A stretch of 64,000 nt of DNA from Bacteroidetes bacterium 43-93 (GCA_001897855.1 MKUO01000001.1:767267-831266); one strand, 5' to 3'. Counted from the stretch's first letter, positions 52,392 through 61,420 are shown. A program made the numbers and translations. The notes: generated by a model from the letters alone, not told the origin.

Positions 52392-53507
52392 TTATTCCCC
52401 CCTCACATCCAACACATCCCTCAACGCATTCCCCAATATATTGAATGCATAAACCAGTAACATAATAGCTATGCCGGGTATAATAGCAAGTAGTGGCCTG
52501 TTCGTTAGCAGGAAGTTATAATGTTCTTTTATCATTAGGCCCCATGAAGGTTGCGGAGGTTGTACACCGATGCCGAGGAAACTTAATCCCGCTTCGATAA
52601 GTATGGCTGTTGCAAAGTTGCTGGCTGCTATTACCATAATAGGTCCGGCTATATTGGGTAAAATATGGCGGAAGATAATGCGCATGTCGCCAATACCTAA
52701 TGCTTTGGCGGCGGTGATGTATTCCATCTCGCGCAGTACCAAGACCTGGCCGCGTATCAGCCTGGCAGCACTCACCCACATAGTTAAGCCTATGGCAACA
52801 AATATTTCCCAGAAACCTTTGCCAATGGTAAGCGTAATGGCGAATACCAGTAACAGGGTAGGGATAGCCCAAAGGATATTGATCACCCACATAATGATAT
52901 TATCTACTATGCCACCATAATATCCTGCAAGGGAACCGAGAATAATGCCTATGGTCAATGACAACAATACAGCAACAATACCAACGGCAAGGCTTACGCG
53001 GGAGCCAATAAGGAGGCGTGATAAAATATCCCGCCCGTATTTATCTGTGCCGAGGTAGAACTTCCTGTTTTCTATTTGATGTTGTTTAATATACTCCTGC
53101 TGTTGTTGCAGCGGCATTGATTGTTGTGCTGGTGCTAACAATGCCCTTAAAGGATATACCAATGTGTCTTCGATACCATCATCTACATAATGGCGGGCTA
53201 CCAGCACGGTGTCCCGGAATGCCCAGGCATTTAATGGAATTGCTTTAAAGCCGGACGGTGTGCCACTCAACCAGCTTCCTGACTGTGTATTGTCCTGCAC
53301 CGCTTTTGGAATCAGTAGCAATTGTTTCTGAAAACCCGGCTGCCGTGATCCCAGTTCGATGATCATCCGGTTGCCAAAAGGTGTATTATCCGGTGCCAGC
53401 ACATAAGCCAATAAAGCAATAACCGATGTCAGTATGATAACGGTTATTGCTACTATTGCTGAAGGTTTTTTGATTAACCGGCGTATTATTCCTGTGTCCG
53501 AATTCAC
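52392..53507 (-). CDS. Oligopeptide/dipeptide ABC permease (DppC/OppC type)
   Basis: A 371-residue permease. An N-terminal helix (about 17-37, AIVAITVIILTSVIALLAYV) is followed by a periplasmic insert (about 40-145, larger than usual) and the binding-protein-dependent transport core: LSRLLIGSRVSLAVGIVAVLL, the EAA-type loop AAKALGIGDMRIIFRHILPN, and the end ALRDVLDVR. The HILPN region contacts the ATPase. Partner genes (DppB, ATPases, binding protein) are not in this window. The peptidase gene just upstream (12 bases) suggests a link with peptide handling. Confidence 0.85.
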   Translation of the reverse strand: MNSDTGIIRRLIKKPSAIVAITVIILTSVIALLAYVLAPDNTPFGNRMIIELGSRQPGFQKQLLLIPKAVQDNTQSGSWLSGTPSGFKAIPLNAWAFRDTVLVARHYVDDGIEDTLVYPLRALLAPAQQSMPLQQQQEYIKQHQIENRKFYLGTDKYGRDILSRLLIGSRVSLAVGIVAVLLSLTIGIILGSLAGYYGGIVDNIIMWVINILWAIPTLLLVFAITLTIGKGFWEIFVAIGLTMWVSAARLIRGQVLVLREMEYITAAKALGIGDMRIIFRHILPNIAGPIMVIAASNFATAILIEAGLSFLGIGVQPPQPSWGLMIKEHYNFLLTNRPLLAIIPGIAIMLLVYAFNILGNALRDVLDVRGE

Positions 53508-53519
53508 CCGGCTTTGAAG

Positions 53520-54950
53520 TTAGTTTGTTTTCTTTAAAGAATGAGGCACGTTGCTGTTTATCGGTGTATCGGATAACGGGTCTATATGTCCTAAACCATA
53601 TTTATCTACAAGGTAAACCAGTCCTGTAAGAGATACTGCACACAATTTTAATTCGCGATGATTGATATTTTCAAATACATCTGCGCGGGTATGATGCAGA
53701 TCAAAATAGCGTTGGGGATCTGGCAGCAGGCCCGCAACAGGTACGCCCATCCTGTGGAGCGGACTAATATCGGCACCGCCTTCGTCATGTTCAAAATCGT
53801 ACACGCCATAAGGCAGGAACAGATGACGATATGAACGTATAGTTTCTTTTTTAGATTCTTTCATGTCCAGCCCGAAACCGCGGGGAGAGAAACCACCTGC
53901 ATCCGTTTCTATGGCGATCATGTGTTTTTCATTATGTGCCCGTGCAGAATCAGCATAGGCGAGTCCGCCTTTAAGGCCGTTCTCTTCGTTCATGAATAAG
54001 ACTGCGCGTATGGTATGTTTAGGACGGATACCCAATGCCTTCATCGTACGCACTATCTCTATGGTTTGCACACAACCGGCGCCATCATCCATAGCGCCTT
54101 CGCCCACATCCCATGAATCGAGGTGGCCTCCTACAGTTATATAGGTTTCCGGATGCTCAGAGCCTGTTATCTCACCTATTACATTATAAGAACGCACAGT
54201 GCCTGCCATATGGCAGTTGGACTGCATTTGTGCAGATACAGCACCTTCTTTACATTTCTTTTCGAGTATGTCTGCAGTTGTATTGCCAATGGCTACAGCC
54301 GGGATAGGCTTTACCGTATCGGCATAGCGCATAGAGCCGGTATGAGGCTGATCATCTACCCCGGTAGATACGGAACGAATAATAACCGCAGCAGCACCCC
54401 GGGCCGCAGCCATATTAGGCGCCAGCCAGCGATAACGGCCAGCATCTCCATACCCCTCGAAAGTATTTACAAGATCCTGGCGGAAACGGTAATTAAAGAA
54501 AATGATCTTTCCTTTTACAGCGTCATCAGGTAGATTCTTAAATTCTTCTATATCTTTTACCAGTACCACCGGTGCTTCCAATAGCTTGTTATCAGTACCC
54601 ACCGTATTACCTATGGCCAGTACGTTCACCTCTTTAAAAGATTTTTCACCCCGGTATCGGAATGCCAGTTTCTCCTGTCCGCGTATCCAGAAGGGAACAT
54701 CTACCGGTTGCAGCCATACTTTGTCGGCCCCGGCCTCTGTCATTGCTTTTTCGCCCCATGTTACAGCCCTGGCAGCCTGCGGAGTGCCGCTGAGGCGGTT
54801 GCCTATTTTTTTGCACAGGTAGCGCAGGTTTTCATAACAGGTACCATGCAGCATCACCTCGTCCGAGATATTACGCAACATAATGGAGTCGCTTTGGGCA
54901 TAGGATGCGGTGCCCATAAGCAGTAAGCAAGCCAGTAGTTTTGATTTCAT
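53520..54950 (-). CDS. Exported M28-family metallopeptidase
   Basis: A 476-residue zinc peptidase with a signal peptide (MKSKLLACLLLMGTASYAQ). A PA-type insert precedes the catalytic domain. Zinc ligands and catalytic residues are visible in VGGHLDSWDVGEGAMDDGAG (His, Asp), MNEENGLKGG (two Glu), ETDAGGFSP (Asp) and DLHHTRADVFENI (last His). The GHLDSWD motif fits carboxypeptidase Q/aminopeptidase-like M28 enzymes. Expected to act in the periplasm or outside. The permease starts 12 bases downstream, so a peptide-use unit is likely. Confidence 0.92.
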   Translation of the reverse strand: MKSKLLACLLLMGTASYAQSDSIMLRNISDEVMLHGTCYENLRYLCKKIGNRLSGTPQAARAVTWGEKAMTEAGADKVWLQPVDVPFWIRGQEKLAFRYRGEKSFKEVNVLAIGNTVGTDNKLLEAPVVLVKDIEEFKNLPDDAVKGKIIFFNYRFRQDLVNTFEGYGDAGRYRWLAPNMAAARGAAAVIIRSVSTGVDDQPHTGSMRYADTVKPIPAVAIGNTTADILEKKCKEGAVSAQMQSNCHMAGTVRSYNVIGEITGSEHPETYITVGGHLDSWDVGEGAMDDGAGCVQTIEIVRTMKALGIRPKHTIRAVLFMNEENGLKGGLAYADSARAHNEKHMIAIETDAGGFSPRGFGLDMKESKKETIRSYRHLFLPYGVYDFEHDEGGADISPLHRMGVPVAGLLPDPQRYFDLHHTRADVFENINHRELKLCAVSLTGLVYLVDKYGLGHIDPLSDTPINSNVPHSLKKTN

Positions 54951-55018
54951 CTTTTAAAAGTAAAAAAGCAATCGGAAAACGCCCGAAAATGAAAAGGGTT
55001 ATTTATGAAGGTAATTCT

Positions 55019-55026
55019 TACATTTG
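55019..55026 (+). promoter_or_regulatory. -7 element for the cytochrome gene
   Basis: TACATTTG is a perfect TANNTTTG match, 46 bases before ATG 55073. No clear -33 TTTG is seen. Confidence 0.4.
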
Positions 55027-55072
55027 TTTGTACAATAATTGAATCAAAACACAATCAATCATTAAGACTACT

Positions 55073-55390
55073 ATGAGGAAGCAAATAATATTGGCAGCAA
55101 TGGGATCAGCCATCCTGTTTGCAGCATGTACTTCTAAGAAAGCCACTACCAGGAGCACAGAAGCTACAGCCGGTGAAGTAAAAAAGAACTATACTGAGGC
55201 TGACCTTGCGGATGGTAAGGCTATATGGCAGGGACATTGCAACAAATGTCACAAATTGTTTGAACCAACTGATTTTAATGTGAACAAGTGGAATAAGGTG
55301 CTGCCAACGATGACCAAGAAGGCGCATCTTACCGATGACGAAGCAGGTAAGGTTACCGCCTACCTGGTAAGCAATGCAAAACAAGGTTAA
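55073..55390 (+). CDS. Small c-type cytochrome lipoprotein
   Basis: A 105-residue lipoprotein (signal MRKQIILAAMGSAILFAAC, lipobox FAAC). The mature part has one haem c site, CNKCHKL (about 59-65), and the axial Met candidate in VLPTMTKKAHL (about 85), then LTDDEAGKVTAYL, the usual end of a class I cytochrome domain. It is likely an envelope-bound electron carrier. A terminator hairpin follows directly. Confidence 0.88.
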   Translation: MRKQIILAAMGSAILFAACTSKKATTRSTEATAGEVKKNYTEADLADGKAIWQGHCNKCHKLFEPTDFNVNKWNKVLPTMTKKAHLTDDEAGKVTAYLVSNAKQG

Positions 55391-55399
55391 TTAATACAC

Positions 55400-55420
55400 A
55401 GGGCGCCTATGAGGCGCCCT
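55400..55420 (+). terminator. Rho-independent terminator (weak T tail)
   Basis: A perfect 8-bp stem AGGGCGCC/GGCGCCCT with a 5-base loop, just after the cytochrome gene. The tail (CATATTAT) is a poor T run. Confidence 0.65.
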
Positions 55421-55498
55421 CATATTATCAAATTGTAATATCAACAAACCTTATCGGCTTATATCCTGTTATACGAAGATAAAGCGGATATTTGCAGC

Positions 55499-56638
55499 AT
55501 GAAAATAGGTATTGTTTGTTACCCTACATTTGGTGGAAGTGGAGTACTGGCAACAGAACTGGGTATGGCCCTTTCTGCAAAAGGACATGAAGTGCATTTT
55601 ATCACTTACCAGCAACCCGTACGCTTAAATTTCCACCCGAATATCTATTTTCACGAGGTAACGGTTCCTACCTATCCATTATTTGATTTTCCACCTTACG
55701 AAACGGCACTCACCAGTACTATGGTGAATGTGATCAATAATCACCACCTGGATCTGCTTCATGTGCACTACGCCATCCCGCATGCCTCGGCGGCATACTT
55801 TGCCAGGCAGATATTAAGAAAAGCAGGTAAGGATATACCTTATATTACCACGCTGCACGGTACTGATATTACATTGGTTGGTAAAGACCAGACCTACGCG
55901 CCTGTAGTAACTTTCTCGATCAATGAATCAGATGCCATTACAGCGGTTTCTAATAACCTGAGGGAAGAAACCTTCAGTCATTTTAAGATCGAAAAAGAGA
56001 TTGTTGTTATCCCCAACTTTGTAGATACAGACCGCTTTCAGCATAGCAATAAAGAACACTTTAAGAAAATGCTGGCCCCTAACGGTGAGCGTATCCTGGC
56101 GCATGTTTCCAACTTCAGGAAAGTAAAAAGGGCAGAAGATGTAGTGAAGATGTTTGAGAAAGTGCATGCACAGATGCCAAGCAAACTATTGATGATAGGC
56201 GACGGGCCTGAGCGCCAGAATATAGAGGAGTATTGCCGCACACTAACACAATGCAATGATATACGTTTCCTTGGTAAGCAGGAACAAGTAGATGAGATAC
56301 TAAGCATTACCGACCTGTTTATATTACCATCCCAGTACGAAAGTTTTGGATTAAGCGCATTAGAAGCAATGGCTTGCGGGGTGCCTGTTATATCTACCAA
56401 CGCAGGTGGCCTGCCAGAGATCAATGTACAAGGCGTAACCGGCTATATGAGCAATGTAGGTGATGTAGATGACATGGCTGAGAAAGCACTGCACATCCTT
56501 AGCAATGAAGAAACATTGAAAACCTTTAAGGCAGCCGCGATAAAACATGCGGAGAAATATAGCCGCCAGCGCATTATACCGCTTTACGAACAGCTGTATG
56601 ATAATGTATTAGCCAACTACCGTGCGGAAGTCAGCTAA
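55499..56638 (+). CDS. bshA: N-acetylglucosaminyl L-malate synthase BshA
   Basis: A 379-residue GT4 enzyme for the first step of bacillithiol synthesis, joining GlcNAc from UDP-GlcNAc to L-malate. Seen: PTFGGSGVLATELG with the nucleotide-binding glycines, LLHVHYAIPHASAAYF, TTLHGTDITLVGKD, VVIPNFVDTDRF, and the C-terminal YESFGLSALEAMACGVPVI (the E-x7-E motif). The PTFGGSGV and HYAIPHA features are those of BshA rather than generic glycosyltransferases. bshB and bshC are not in the window. Bacillithiol is the main low-molecular-weight thiol in many Bacteroidota. Confidence 0.93.
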   Translation: MKIGIVCYPTFGGSGVLATELGMALSAKGHEVHFITYQQPVRLNFHPNIYFHEVTVPTYPLFDFPPYETALTSTMVNVINNHHLDLLHVHYAIPHASAAYFARQILRKAGKDIPYITTLHGTDITLVGKDQTYAPVVTFSINESDAITAVSNNLREETFSHFKIEKEIVVIPNFVDTDRFQHSNKEHFKKMLAPNGERILAHVSNFRKVKRAEDVVKMFEKVHAQMPSKLLMIGDGPERQNIEEYCRTLTQCNDIRFLGKQEQVDEILSITDLFILPSQYESFGLSALEAMACGVPVISTNAGGLPEINVQGVTGYMSNVGDVDDMAEKALHILSNEETLKTFKAAAIKHAEKYSRQRIIPLYEQLYDNVLANYRAEVS

Positions 56639-56648
56639 TACATCATTT

Positions 56649-56993
56649 TTATCCTTCCTGTAGCGCTTCCCAATATTCGGCAGCACGACGTGTGTGCGGT
56701 ATTACAATAGTACCACCCACGATGTTTGCCACGGCAAATACTTCGTATAATTCGTCCGTGGTAACGCCCAGTTCATAGCATTTACCAACATGGTATTTAA
56801 TGCAATCGTCGCAGCGAAGTACCATGCTGGCTACCAGTCCCAATAGTTCTTTGGTCTTTACCGGTAAAGCCCCTTCCATATAGGTATTGGTATCTAGGTT
56901 GAACAGCCTGCCCAATACTTTATTTTGCTTGCCGAGGATCACCTCGTTCATCTTAGCGCGGTAATCATTAAAGTCTTCTACCAGCTTGTGCAT
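56649..56993 (-). CDS. Carboxymuconolactone decarboxylase-like / AhpD-type protein
   Basis: A 114-residue helical protein with the AhpD-type motif CDDCIKYHVGKCYELG (about 60-75), a CxxC plus His that can carry out thiol-disulfide or peroxide chemistry. The pattern before it, KELLGLVASMVLR, and the C-terminal VVANIVGGT-like VANIVGGTIVIPHTRRAA also fit this family. The first of three minus-strand genes by position, last by transcription, 20 bases after the FKBP gene. Close to bshA, which makes a thiol cofactor, but convergent. Confidence 0.88.
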   Translation of the reverse strand: MHKLVEDFNDYRAKMNEVILGKQNKVLGRLFNLDTNTYMEGALPVKTKELLGLVASMVLRCDDCIKYHVGKCYELGVTTDELYEVFAVANIVGGTIVIPHTRRAAEYWEALQEG

Positions 56994-57013
56994 ATAAGAT
57001 GTGGTTTGTAAGA

Positions 57014-57448
57014 TTAATTAATACCCAGCAATTCTACATCAAATATCAAAGTGCTGTTAGCGCCTATCTGCGCGCTCACCTGGCGTTCCCCATAAGCAAG
57101 GTCTGCAGGAATGAAGAACCTGTATTTGCTGCCAACCGGCATTAATTGTAAGCCTTCTGTCCAGCCTTTAATTACCATATTCAGTGGAAAGCTGGCAGGT
57201 TTACCGCGCTGTACAGAACTATCGAAAACAGTACCATCTATCAATGTGCCGTGGTAATGGCAGGTTACCGTGTTGAATGCCGTTGGCTTTTCACCTTCTC
57301 CCTGAACCAATACCTCGTACTGCAGGCCGCTAGGTAATTCTGTTACACCTTCGCGCTTACTATTCTGCGCAAGAAATTCCTGTCCAGCTTTTAAATTAGC
57401 CTCGGCTTGTTCTGCCTTCTTTTTAAATAACATATCTGAGATGCCCAT
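57014..57448 (-). CDS. FKBP-type peptidyl-prolyl isomerase
   Basis: A 144-residue protein with an N-terminal helical segment (LFKKKAEQAEANLKAGQEFL) and a C-terminal FKBP domain: LQYEVLVQGEGEKPTAF, VTCHYHGTLIDGTVFDSS, KGWTEGLQLMPVGSKYRFFIP, LAYGERQ and STLIFDVELL. Key active-site residues (Y, F, D, W, Y) are in place. It lacks a signal peptide, so it is cytoplasmic or uses another route. A good -7 element lies 20 bases upstream. Confidence 0.92.
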   Translation of the reverse strand: MGISDMLFKKKAEQAEANLKAGQEFLAQNSKREGVTELPSGLQYEVLVQGEGEKPTAFNTVTCHYHGTLIDGTVFDSSVQRGKPASFPLNMVIKGWTEGLQLMPVGSKYRFFIPADLAYGERQVSAQIGANSTLIFDVELLGIN

Positions 57449-57468
57449 AGTCGTATAAATTAAGATGC

Positions 57469-57476
57469 CAAAGGTA
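57469..57476 (-). promoter_or_regulatory. -7 element for the FKBP gene
   Basis: On the minus strand TACCTTTG, a perfect TANNTTTG match, 20 bases before the ATG at 57448. A -33 element with correct spacing is not clear. Confidence 0.45.
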
Positions 57477-57497
57477 CATACATTGTATTATAAAGGC

Positions 57498-57992
57498 TCA
57501 TTTAGGCCCCAGCTCTATTACTTCGCACTGGCGCATATCCTTGCCATCTACTATAAAACGAATGATGGTGCGTACTTTTTGCCAGCCTTGCCGACCTGCT
57601 GCGCCCGGGTTCATATGCAGGCATCGTAGTTTATCGTCGTAGATCACCTTTAAAATATGGGAATGTCCGTCAATGAATAGCTGAGGGGTATCTTCTAACA
57701 AGAGCTTTCGCGATTGCGGGTTGTATTTAGGAGGATAGCCACCAATGTGCATCATCAGTACCTTTACCTCTTCGCATTGCCAGCGCAATACTTCGGGGTA
57801 TTCAAGTCTTATATCCTGGCCGTCAATATTTCCATAAACACCTTTTAATGGCTTGAAAGCCTTTAGCTTATTTGCAACCTCCGCATTTCCGAAATCCCCT
57901 GCATGCCATATCTCGTCGCAATTTTTAAAATGTTTAAACACTGCATCATCCAGCCAGCCATGCGTATCTGATATAAGCCCTATCCTTGTCAT
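57498..57992 (-). CDS. YfcE/MJ0936-type metallophosphoesterase
   Basis: A 164-residue phosphoesterase with the complete metal-site set: GLISDTHGWLD (D-x-H), WHAGDFGNAE (GD), YGNIDGQD, MMHIGGYPPKY, and GHSHILK near residue 115. The family hydrolyses phosphodiesters and cyclic nucleotides in vitro. It has no signal peptide. It is the first transcribed gene of the three-gene minus-strand run (FKBP 49 bases, AhpD-like gene 20 bases further). Confidence 0.9.
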   Translation of the reverse strand: MTRIGLISDTHGWLDDAVFKHFKNCDEIWHAGDFGNAEVANKLKAFKPLKGVYGNIDGQDIRLEYPEVLRWQCEEVKVLMMHIGGYPPKYNPQSRKLLLEDTPQLFIDGHSHILKVIYDDKLRCLHMNPGAAGRQGWQKVRTIIRFIVDGKDMRQCEVIELGPK

Positions 57993-58036
57993 GTGGTAAT
58001 ATTAACACAAGCCAGAAAATTTTTTTGAGTTTTTTC

Positions 58037-58069
58037 TTGACCCTTACGTGGCGTCATACCCTTACTTTG
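58037..58069 (+). promoter_or_regulatory. Promoter/operator region of the MerR-type gene
   Basis: TTGACC (58037-58042), a 19-base spacer containing the partial dyad TTACGTGGCGTCA, and TTACTTTG (58062-58069; near TANNTTTG). Long spacers with a dyad are the known target form of MerR-family proteins, so autoregulation is plausible. Confidence 0.45.
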
Positions 58070-58087
58070 TATATGACAGGTATGGTT

Positions 58088-58840
58088 ATGGACAAATTTT
58101 CAGTAAATCAATTGGCAAAAATAACGGGTGTAAGCGTGCGCACCTTGCACCATTATGACGAAATAGATCTGCTGAAACCGGCAACGCGTACTGATGCGGG
58201 CTATAGGTATTATGGCAGGGAAGAGCTATTAAGACTGCAGCAAATACTCTTTTACCGCGAGCTGGATATACCATTGGCCGATATACGTGAGATATTGGAT
58301 GATGAACAGTTTGATGTGCTGACCGCGATGGAATCGCACAGGAAGGAACTGCAAAAACGGATAGCGCATTATGGTACACTGCTGGAAACCATAGACCATA
58401 CCATTGCTAACTTAAAAAATGAAAAAATGAATTACGAAGAAATGTATAAAGGTTTCTCAAAGGAACAGGTGGAAGAATGGGAAAAAGAAGTAATTGAAAG
58501 ATGGGGTGCGGATAAGCTGGATGAGTCTAAGCGAAACATTATGGCTATGACCAAAGCTGAAGTTACTGCCCTAAAAGAAGAAGGGGAGCAGATCAACCTG
58601 GCGCTGGTAACACTTATAGATAAAGATCCTGCAGATGCAGCTGTACAGCAATTAGTGGCGCGGCATTATGCCTGGATCAATAAGTTTTACGCTTGCCCCA
58701 TAAAAATGTACCGTGGCTTTGGGGATATGTATGTACATGATGAAAGGTATCGTGCTACGTACGAGCAATACGCTAAAGAACTGCCGGACTTTCTAAAGAA
58801 GGCAATGGATGTGTTTTGCGATGAGCACCAAGCCTCATAA
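58088..58840 (+). CDS. MerR-family regulator with TipAS-like domain
   Basis: Start set at ATG 58088 (MDKFSVNQLAKITGVSVRTL), directly at the DNA-binding domain; an upstream in-frame region lacks coding character. Residues about 1-70 are the MerR winged helix (LHHYDEIDLLKPATRTDAGYR, then YYGREELLRLQQILFYREL). A coiled coil (about 80-115) leads to a TipAS-type ligand domain (about 125-250): MYKGFSKEQVEEWEKEV, KAEVTALKEEGEQI, YACPIKMYRGFGDMYVHDER. TipA-like proteins bind thiopeptides or other ligands and activate MDR genes. The promoter region contains a MerR-style dyad. Confidence 0.92.
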   Translation: MDKFSVNQLAKITGVSVRTLHHYDEIDLLKPATRTDAGYRYYGREELLRLQQILFYRELDIPLADIREILDDEQFDVLTAMESHRKELQKRIAHYGTLLETIDHTIANLKNEKMNYEEMYKGFSKEQVEEWEKEVIERWGADKLDESKRNIMAMTKAEVTALKEEGEQINLALVTLIDKDPADAAVQQLVARHYAWINKFYACPIKMYRGFGDMYVHDERYRATYEQYAKELPDFLKKAMDVFCDEHQAS

Positions 58841-58844
58841 TAAA

Positions 58845-58872
58845 AATAGCCTCCCGATAACAGGAGGCTATT
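58845..58872. terminator. Bidirectional terminator
   Basis: A perfect 10-bp stem AATAGCCTCC/GGAGGCTATT (58845-58854 with 58863-58872) with an 8-base loop. T-rich tails lie on both sides, so it serves the MerR gene and the convergent E1 gene. Confidence 0.85.
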
Positions 58873-58898
58873 CGTTTATTTAAATTATAGGTGGTGCC

Positions 58899-61295
58899 TT
58901 ATTCTTTCATCATTTCTTCTATCACCGCTGCGATATCTTCTGCATTTGGTTTAGAGAAATAATCACCGTCTGTAGCGTAGGCAGGGCGGTGTGCCTGTGC
59001 GCTGATGGTACGCGGAGCCACATCCAGCCAGCGGTAGCCGCCTTGTTTTTCCATTACCTGCTGGAACATGTATGCTGATGCTCCACCCGGAACGTCTTCA
59101 TCTACAAACAGAATACGGTTTGTTTTCTTCAGAGATTCCAGTATCATGTTGTTGATATCGAAAGGTAAGAGTGTGCGTACATCTACCACTTCGCAACTGA
59201 TACCTGCCGGTTGCAGGTAGTTAACGATCGCTTCTTCTATAACACGCAGTGTGGAACCGTAAGATACGATAGTGATATCGCTGCCTTCACGTATTACTTC
59301 CGGTATGCCAAATGGTACCGTGTATGTATCGAGGTTTGCGGGAACAGTTTCCTTCAGGCGATAACCATTCAGACATTCGATCACAATAGCGGGGTCATCG
59401 CTTTGCAGCAAAGTATTGTACATGCCTGCAGCCTGCGTCATATTACGTGGCACACAGAGGTACATACCCCTGATGCTGTTCAGTATCATGCCTATTGGTG
59501 AACCGCTGTGCCAGATACCCTCCAGTCTGTGGCCGCGCGTACGCACGATGATCGGGCATTTTTGTCCGCCACGTGTGCGGTAAAGCATAGTTGCCACATC
59601 ATCGCTGAGCGGTTGCAGGCCATACAGCAAGTAATCAAGATATTGTATCTCGGCTATCGGGCGCAGGCCGCGCATAGCCATACCGATGCCCTGACCAATG
59701 ATAGTTGCCTCGCGGATACCGGTATCGAATATCCTGTCTACGCCATACTTTTCCTGCAAACCGGCAAATCCCTGGTTTACATCGCCTATCTTACCCAGAT
59801 CTTCACCAAAGGCCACAACCGCTGGGTTGTTAGCAAACGTCAGGTCAAAAAACTTATTTAATATTTCATAACCATTCAGGCTTGGAGAGTCGGCAGTAAA
59901 TACTGCAGGTACTTCCTTCACCTTCATGGCGCTGTATTTAGATTCTGAATACAAGTGAGAAGAGAATTTCTCCCTGTTATCTTCCTTCAGGTTGCTATAG
60001 AAATTGCGTAATGCCCTCACTGCTTCGCTATTGCCGCTTACCAGGTTCAGCACCTTGCGTACGGTCTGCATTACGTCCTTACGTATGGGCTCTTTAATAG
60101 CGCCGAGTTGTGCTACAAGGCCCGCAATGGTCTGTGCATTAGCGCCACCTTCGTACACCACCTGGTTGCAAAGCTGTGTAGCCTGCTGTATTTGCTGGCG
60201 GATAGGGGAGATAAAACCATCCCATGCACGTTGTTTTGCATCGCGTGCCTGTTGTTTCGCATCTTCTTCTATGCGCTGCAATTCTGCATCGTTAGCTATC
60301 TCATTTTCCAGAATAAATTCGCGGAGCTTTGCAATACAATCCCATTCCTTTTCCCATTCGAGCCTTTCTTTGCTTTTGTAGCGCTCATGCGAGCCCGAAG
60401 TAGAGTGCCCTTGCGGTTGTGTTACCTCCTGCACGTGGAATATAGCCGGTATCTGTGTTTCGCGCACGCGGTTAATGCCTTTCTGGAATGTTTCCATCAT
60501 GCCCGCATAGTCCCAGCCTTTTACTTTATAGATATTGATACCACCGGTGCTATCGTCCCATTGCATACCAGCAAGCGCATCGGATATAGAATTTTTGGTT
60601 GTCTGGTATTTACGTGGCACGGATATGCCATAGCCATCGTCCCAGACAAACACAGCAAGCGGTACACGCAGCACACCTGCGGCATTTACTGTTTCCCAAA
60701 ACAGGCCTTCAGATGTAGAAGCATCCCCAATAGTACAGAATACTACTTCATTACCGTTACGGGTAAATTTCTCGAAACCCTGCTGCAACTCCTGTATATT
60801 ACGGTAGCATTTGGATGCAAAAGCAAGTCCTAATGCGCGTACCATCTGGCCCGCAGTAGGAGATATATCACTGGAAGAATGTATGTCCTGGGTTAAATCT
60901 ATCCATTCGCCATTTTCATCAAGCCAGCGGGTGCCATAGTGGCCATTCATCATGCGGCCGCCTGTAGAAGGTTCCATTTCCAGGTCAGGGTTGGCATATA
61001 GCTGCGAAAAGAACTTTTCCATATCGCTCATGCCGGTTGCAAACATTATGGTCTGGTCGCGGTAATAGCCCGAACGGATATCGCCCGGCTGCATACATTT
61101 TGCAGCAGCCAACTGGGCCAGTTCTTTACCATCGCCAAAAATGCCGAATTTGGCTTTACCGGTAAGCACTTCGCGTCGGCCAATCAGGCTTGCCTCTCGA
61201 CTGGCAACCGCCAGGTGGTAATCTTCCAGAACGCCCAGTTTGAATTCGTCAAACGACAACCTTGTATCCTGTGTTATAGTAACTTCCTGCAGCAT
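58899..61295 (-). CDS. Fused alpha/beta E1 subunit of a 2-oxoacid dehydrogenase
   Basis: A 798-residue thiamine-diphosphate enzyme joining alpha (about 1-430) and beta (about 470-798) E1 chains in one polypeptide, as is common in Bacteroidota. The alpha part has the TPP-binding pattern IGDASTSEGLFWETVNAAG and the phosphorylation-loop-like PQGHSTSGSHERYKS. The beta part has FGEDLGKIGDVNQGFAGLQ, DTGIREATIIGQGIGMAMRG, and EDVPGGASAYMFQQVM. The substrate is probably a branched-chain 2-oxoacid or pyruvate; sequence alone does not decide. E2 and E3 are not nearby. A consensus promoter lies 29 bases upstream of the ATG. Confidence 0.9.
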   Translation of the reverse strand: MLQEVTITQDTRLSFDEFKLGVLEDYHLAVASREASLIGRREVLTGKAKFGIFGDGKELAQLAAAKCMQPGDIRSGYYRDQTIMFATGMSDMEKFFSQLYANPDLEMEPSTGGRMMNGHYGTRWLDENGEWIDLTQDIHSSSDISPTAGQMVRALGLAFASKCYRNIQELQQGFEKFTRNGNEVVFCTIGDASTSEGLFWETVNAAGVLRVPLAVFVWDDGYGISVPRKYQTTKNSISDALAGMQWDDSTGGINIYKVKGWDYAGMMETFQKGINRVRETQIPAIFHVQEVTQPQGHSTSGSHERYKSKERLEWEKEWDCIAKLREFILENEIANDAELQRIEEDAKQQARDAKQRAWDGFISPIRQQIQQATQLCNQVVYEGGANAQTIAGLVAQLGAIKEPIRKDVMQTVRKVLNLVSGNSEAVRALRNFYSNLKEDNREKFSSHLYSESKYSAMKVKEVPAVFTADSPSLNGYEILNKFFDLTFANNPAVVAFGEDLGKIGDVNQGFAGLQEKYGVDRIFDTGIREATIIGQGIGMAMRGLRPIAEIQYLDYLLYGLQPLSDDVATMLYRTRGGQKCPIIVRTRGHRLEGIWHSGSPIGMILNSIRGMYLCVPRNMTQAAGMYNTLLQSDDPAIVIECLNGYRLKETVPANLDTYTVPFGIPEVIREGSDITIVSYGSTLRVIEEAIVNYLQPAGISCEVVDVRTLLPFDINNMILESLKKTNRILFVDEDVPGGASAYMFQQVMEKQGGYRWLDVAPRTISAQAHRPAYATDGDYFSKPNAEDIAAVIEEMMKE

Positions 61296-61324
61296 AATAC
61301 TATCGCTATAGTTTCAAAGAATCG

Positions 61325-61358
61325 CAAAGGTAATTTTTAATACTCTGGAAATTACAAA
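61325..61358 (-). promoter_or_regulatory. Bacteroidota-type promoter of the E1 gene
   Basis: On the minus strand TTTG (61358-61355), a 22-base spacer and TACCTTTG (61332-61325), perfect to TANNTTTG. The ATG is at 61295, leaving a 29-base gap. Confidence 0.7.
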
Positions 61359-61420
61359 AAAGCTTGTCAAAATCCTATAATGTGGCTATCTTATATGCAT
61401 TAAACACTATCTGTTATCCT

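Noticed and set aside
57986..58087. N-terminal extension of the MerR gene
   Set aside because: It covers the divergent promoter region; the helix-turn-helix begins at 58088.
60108..60833. Plus-strand frame of 241 codons
   Set aside because: Antisense of the conserved E1 dehydrogenase gene, which has all expected motifs.
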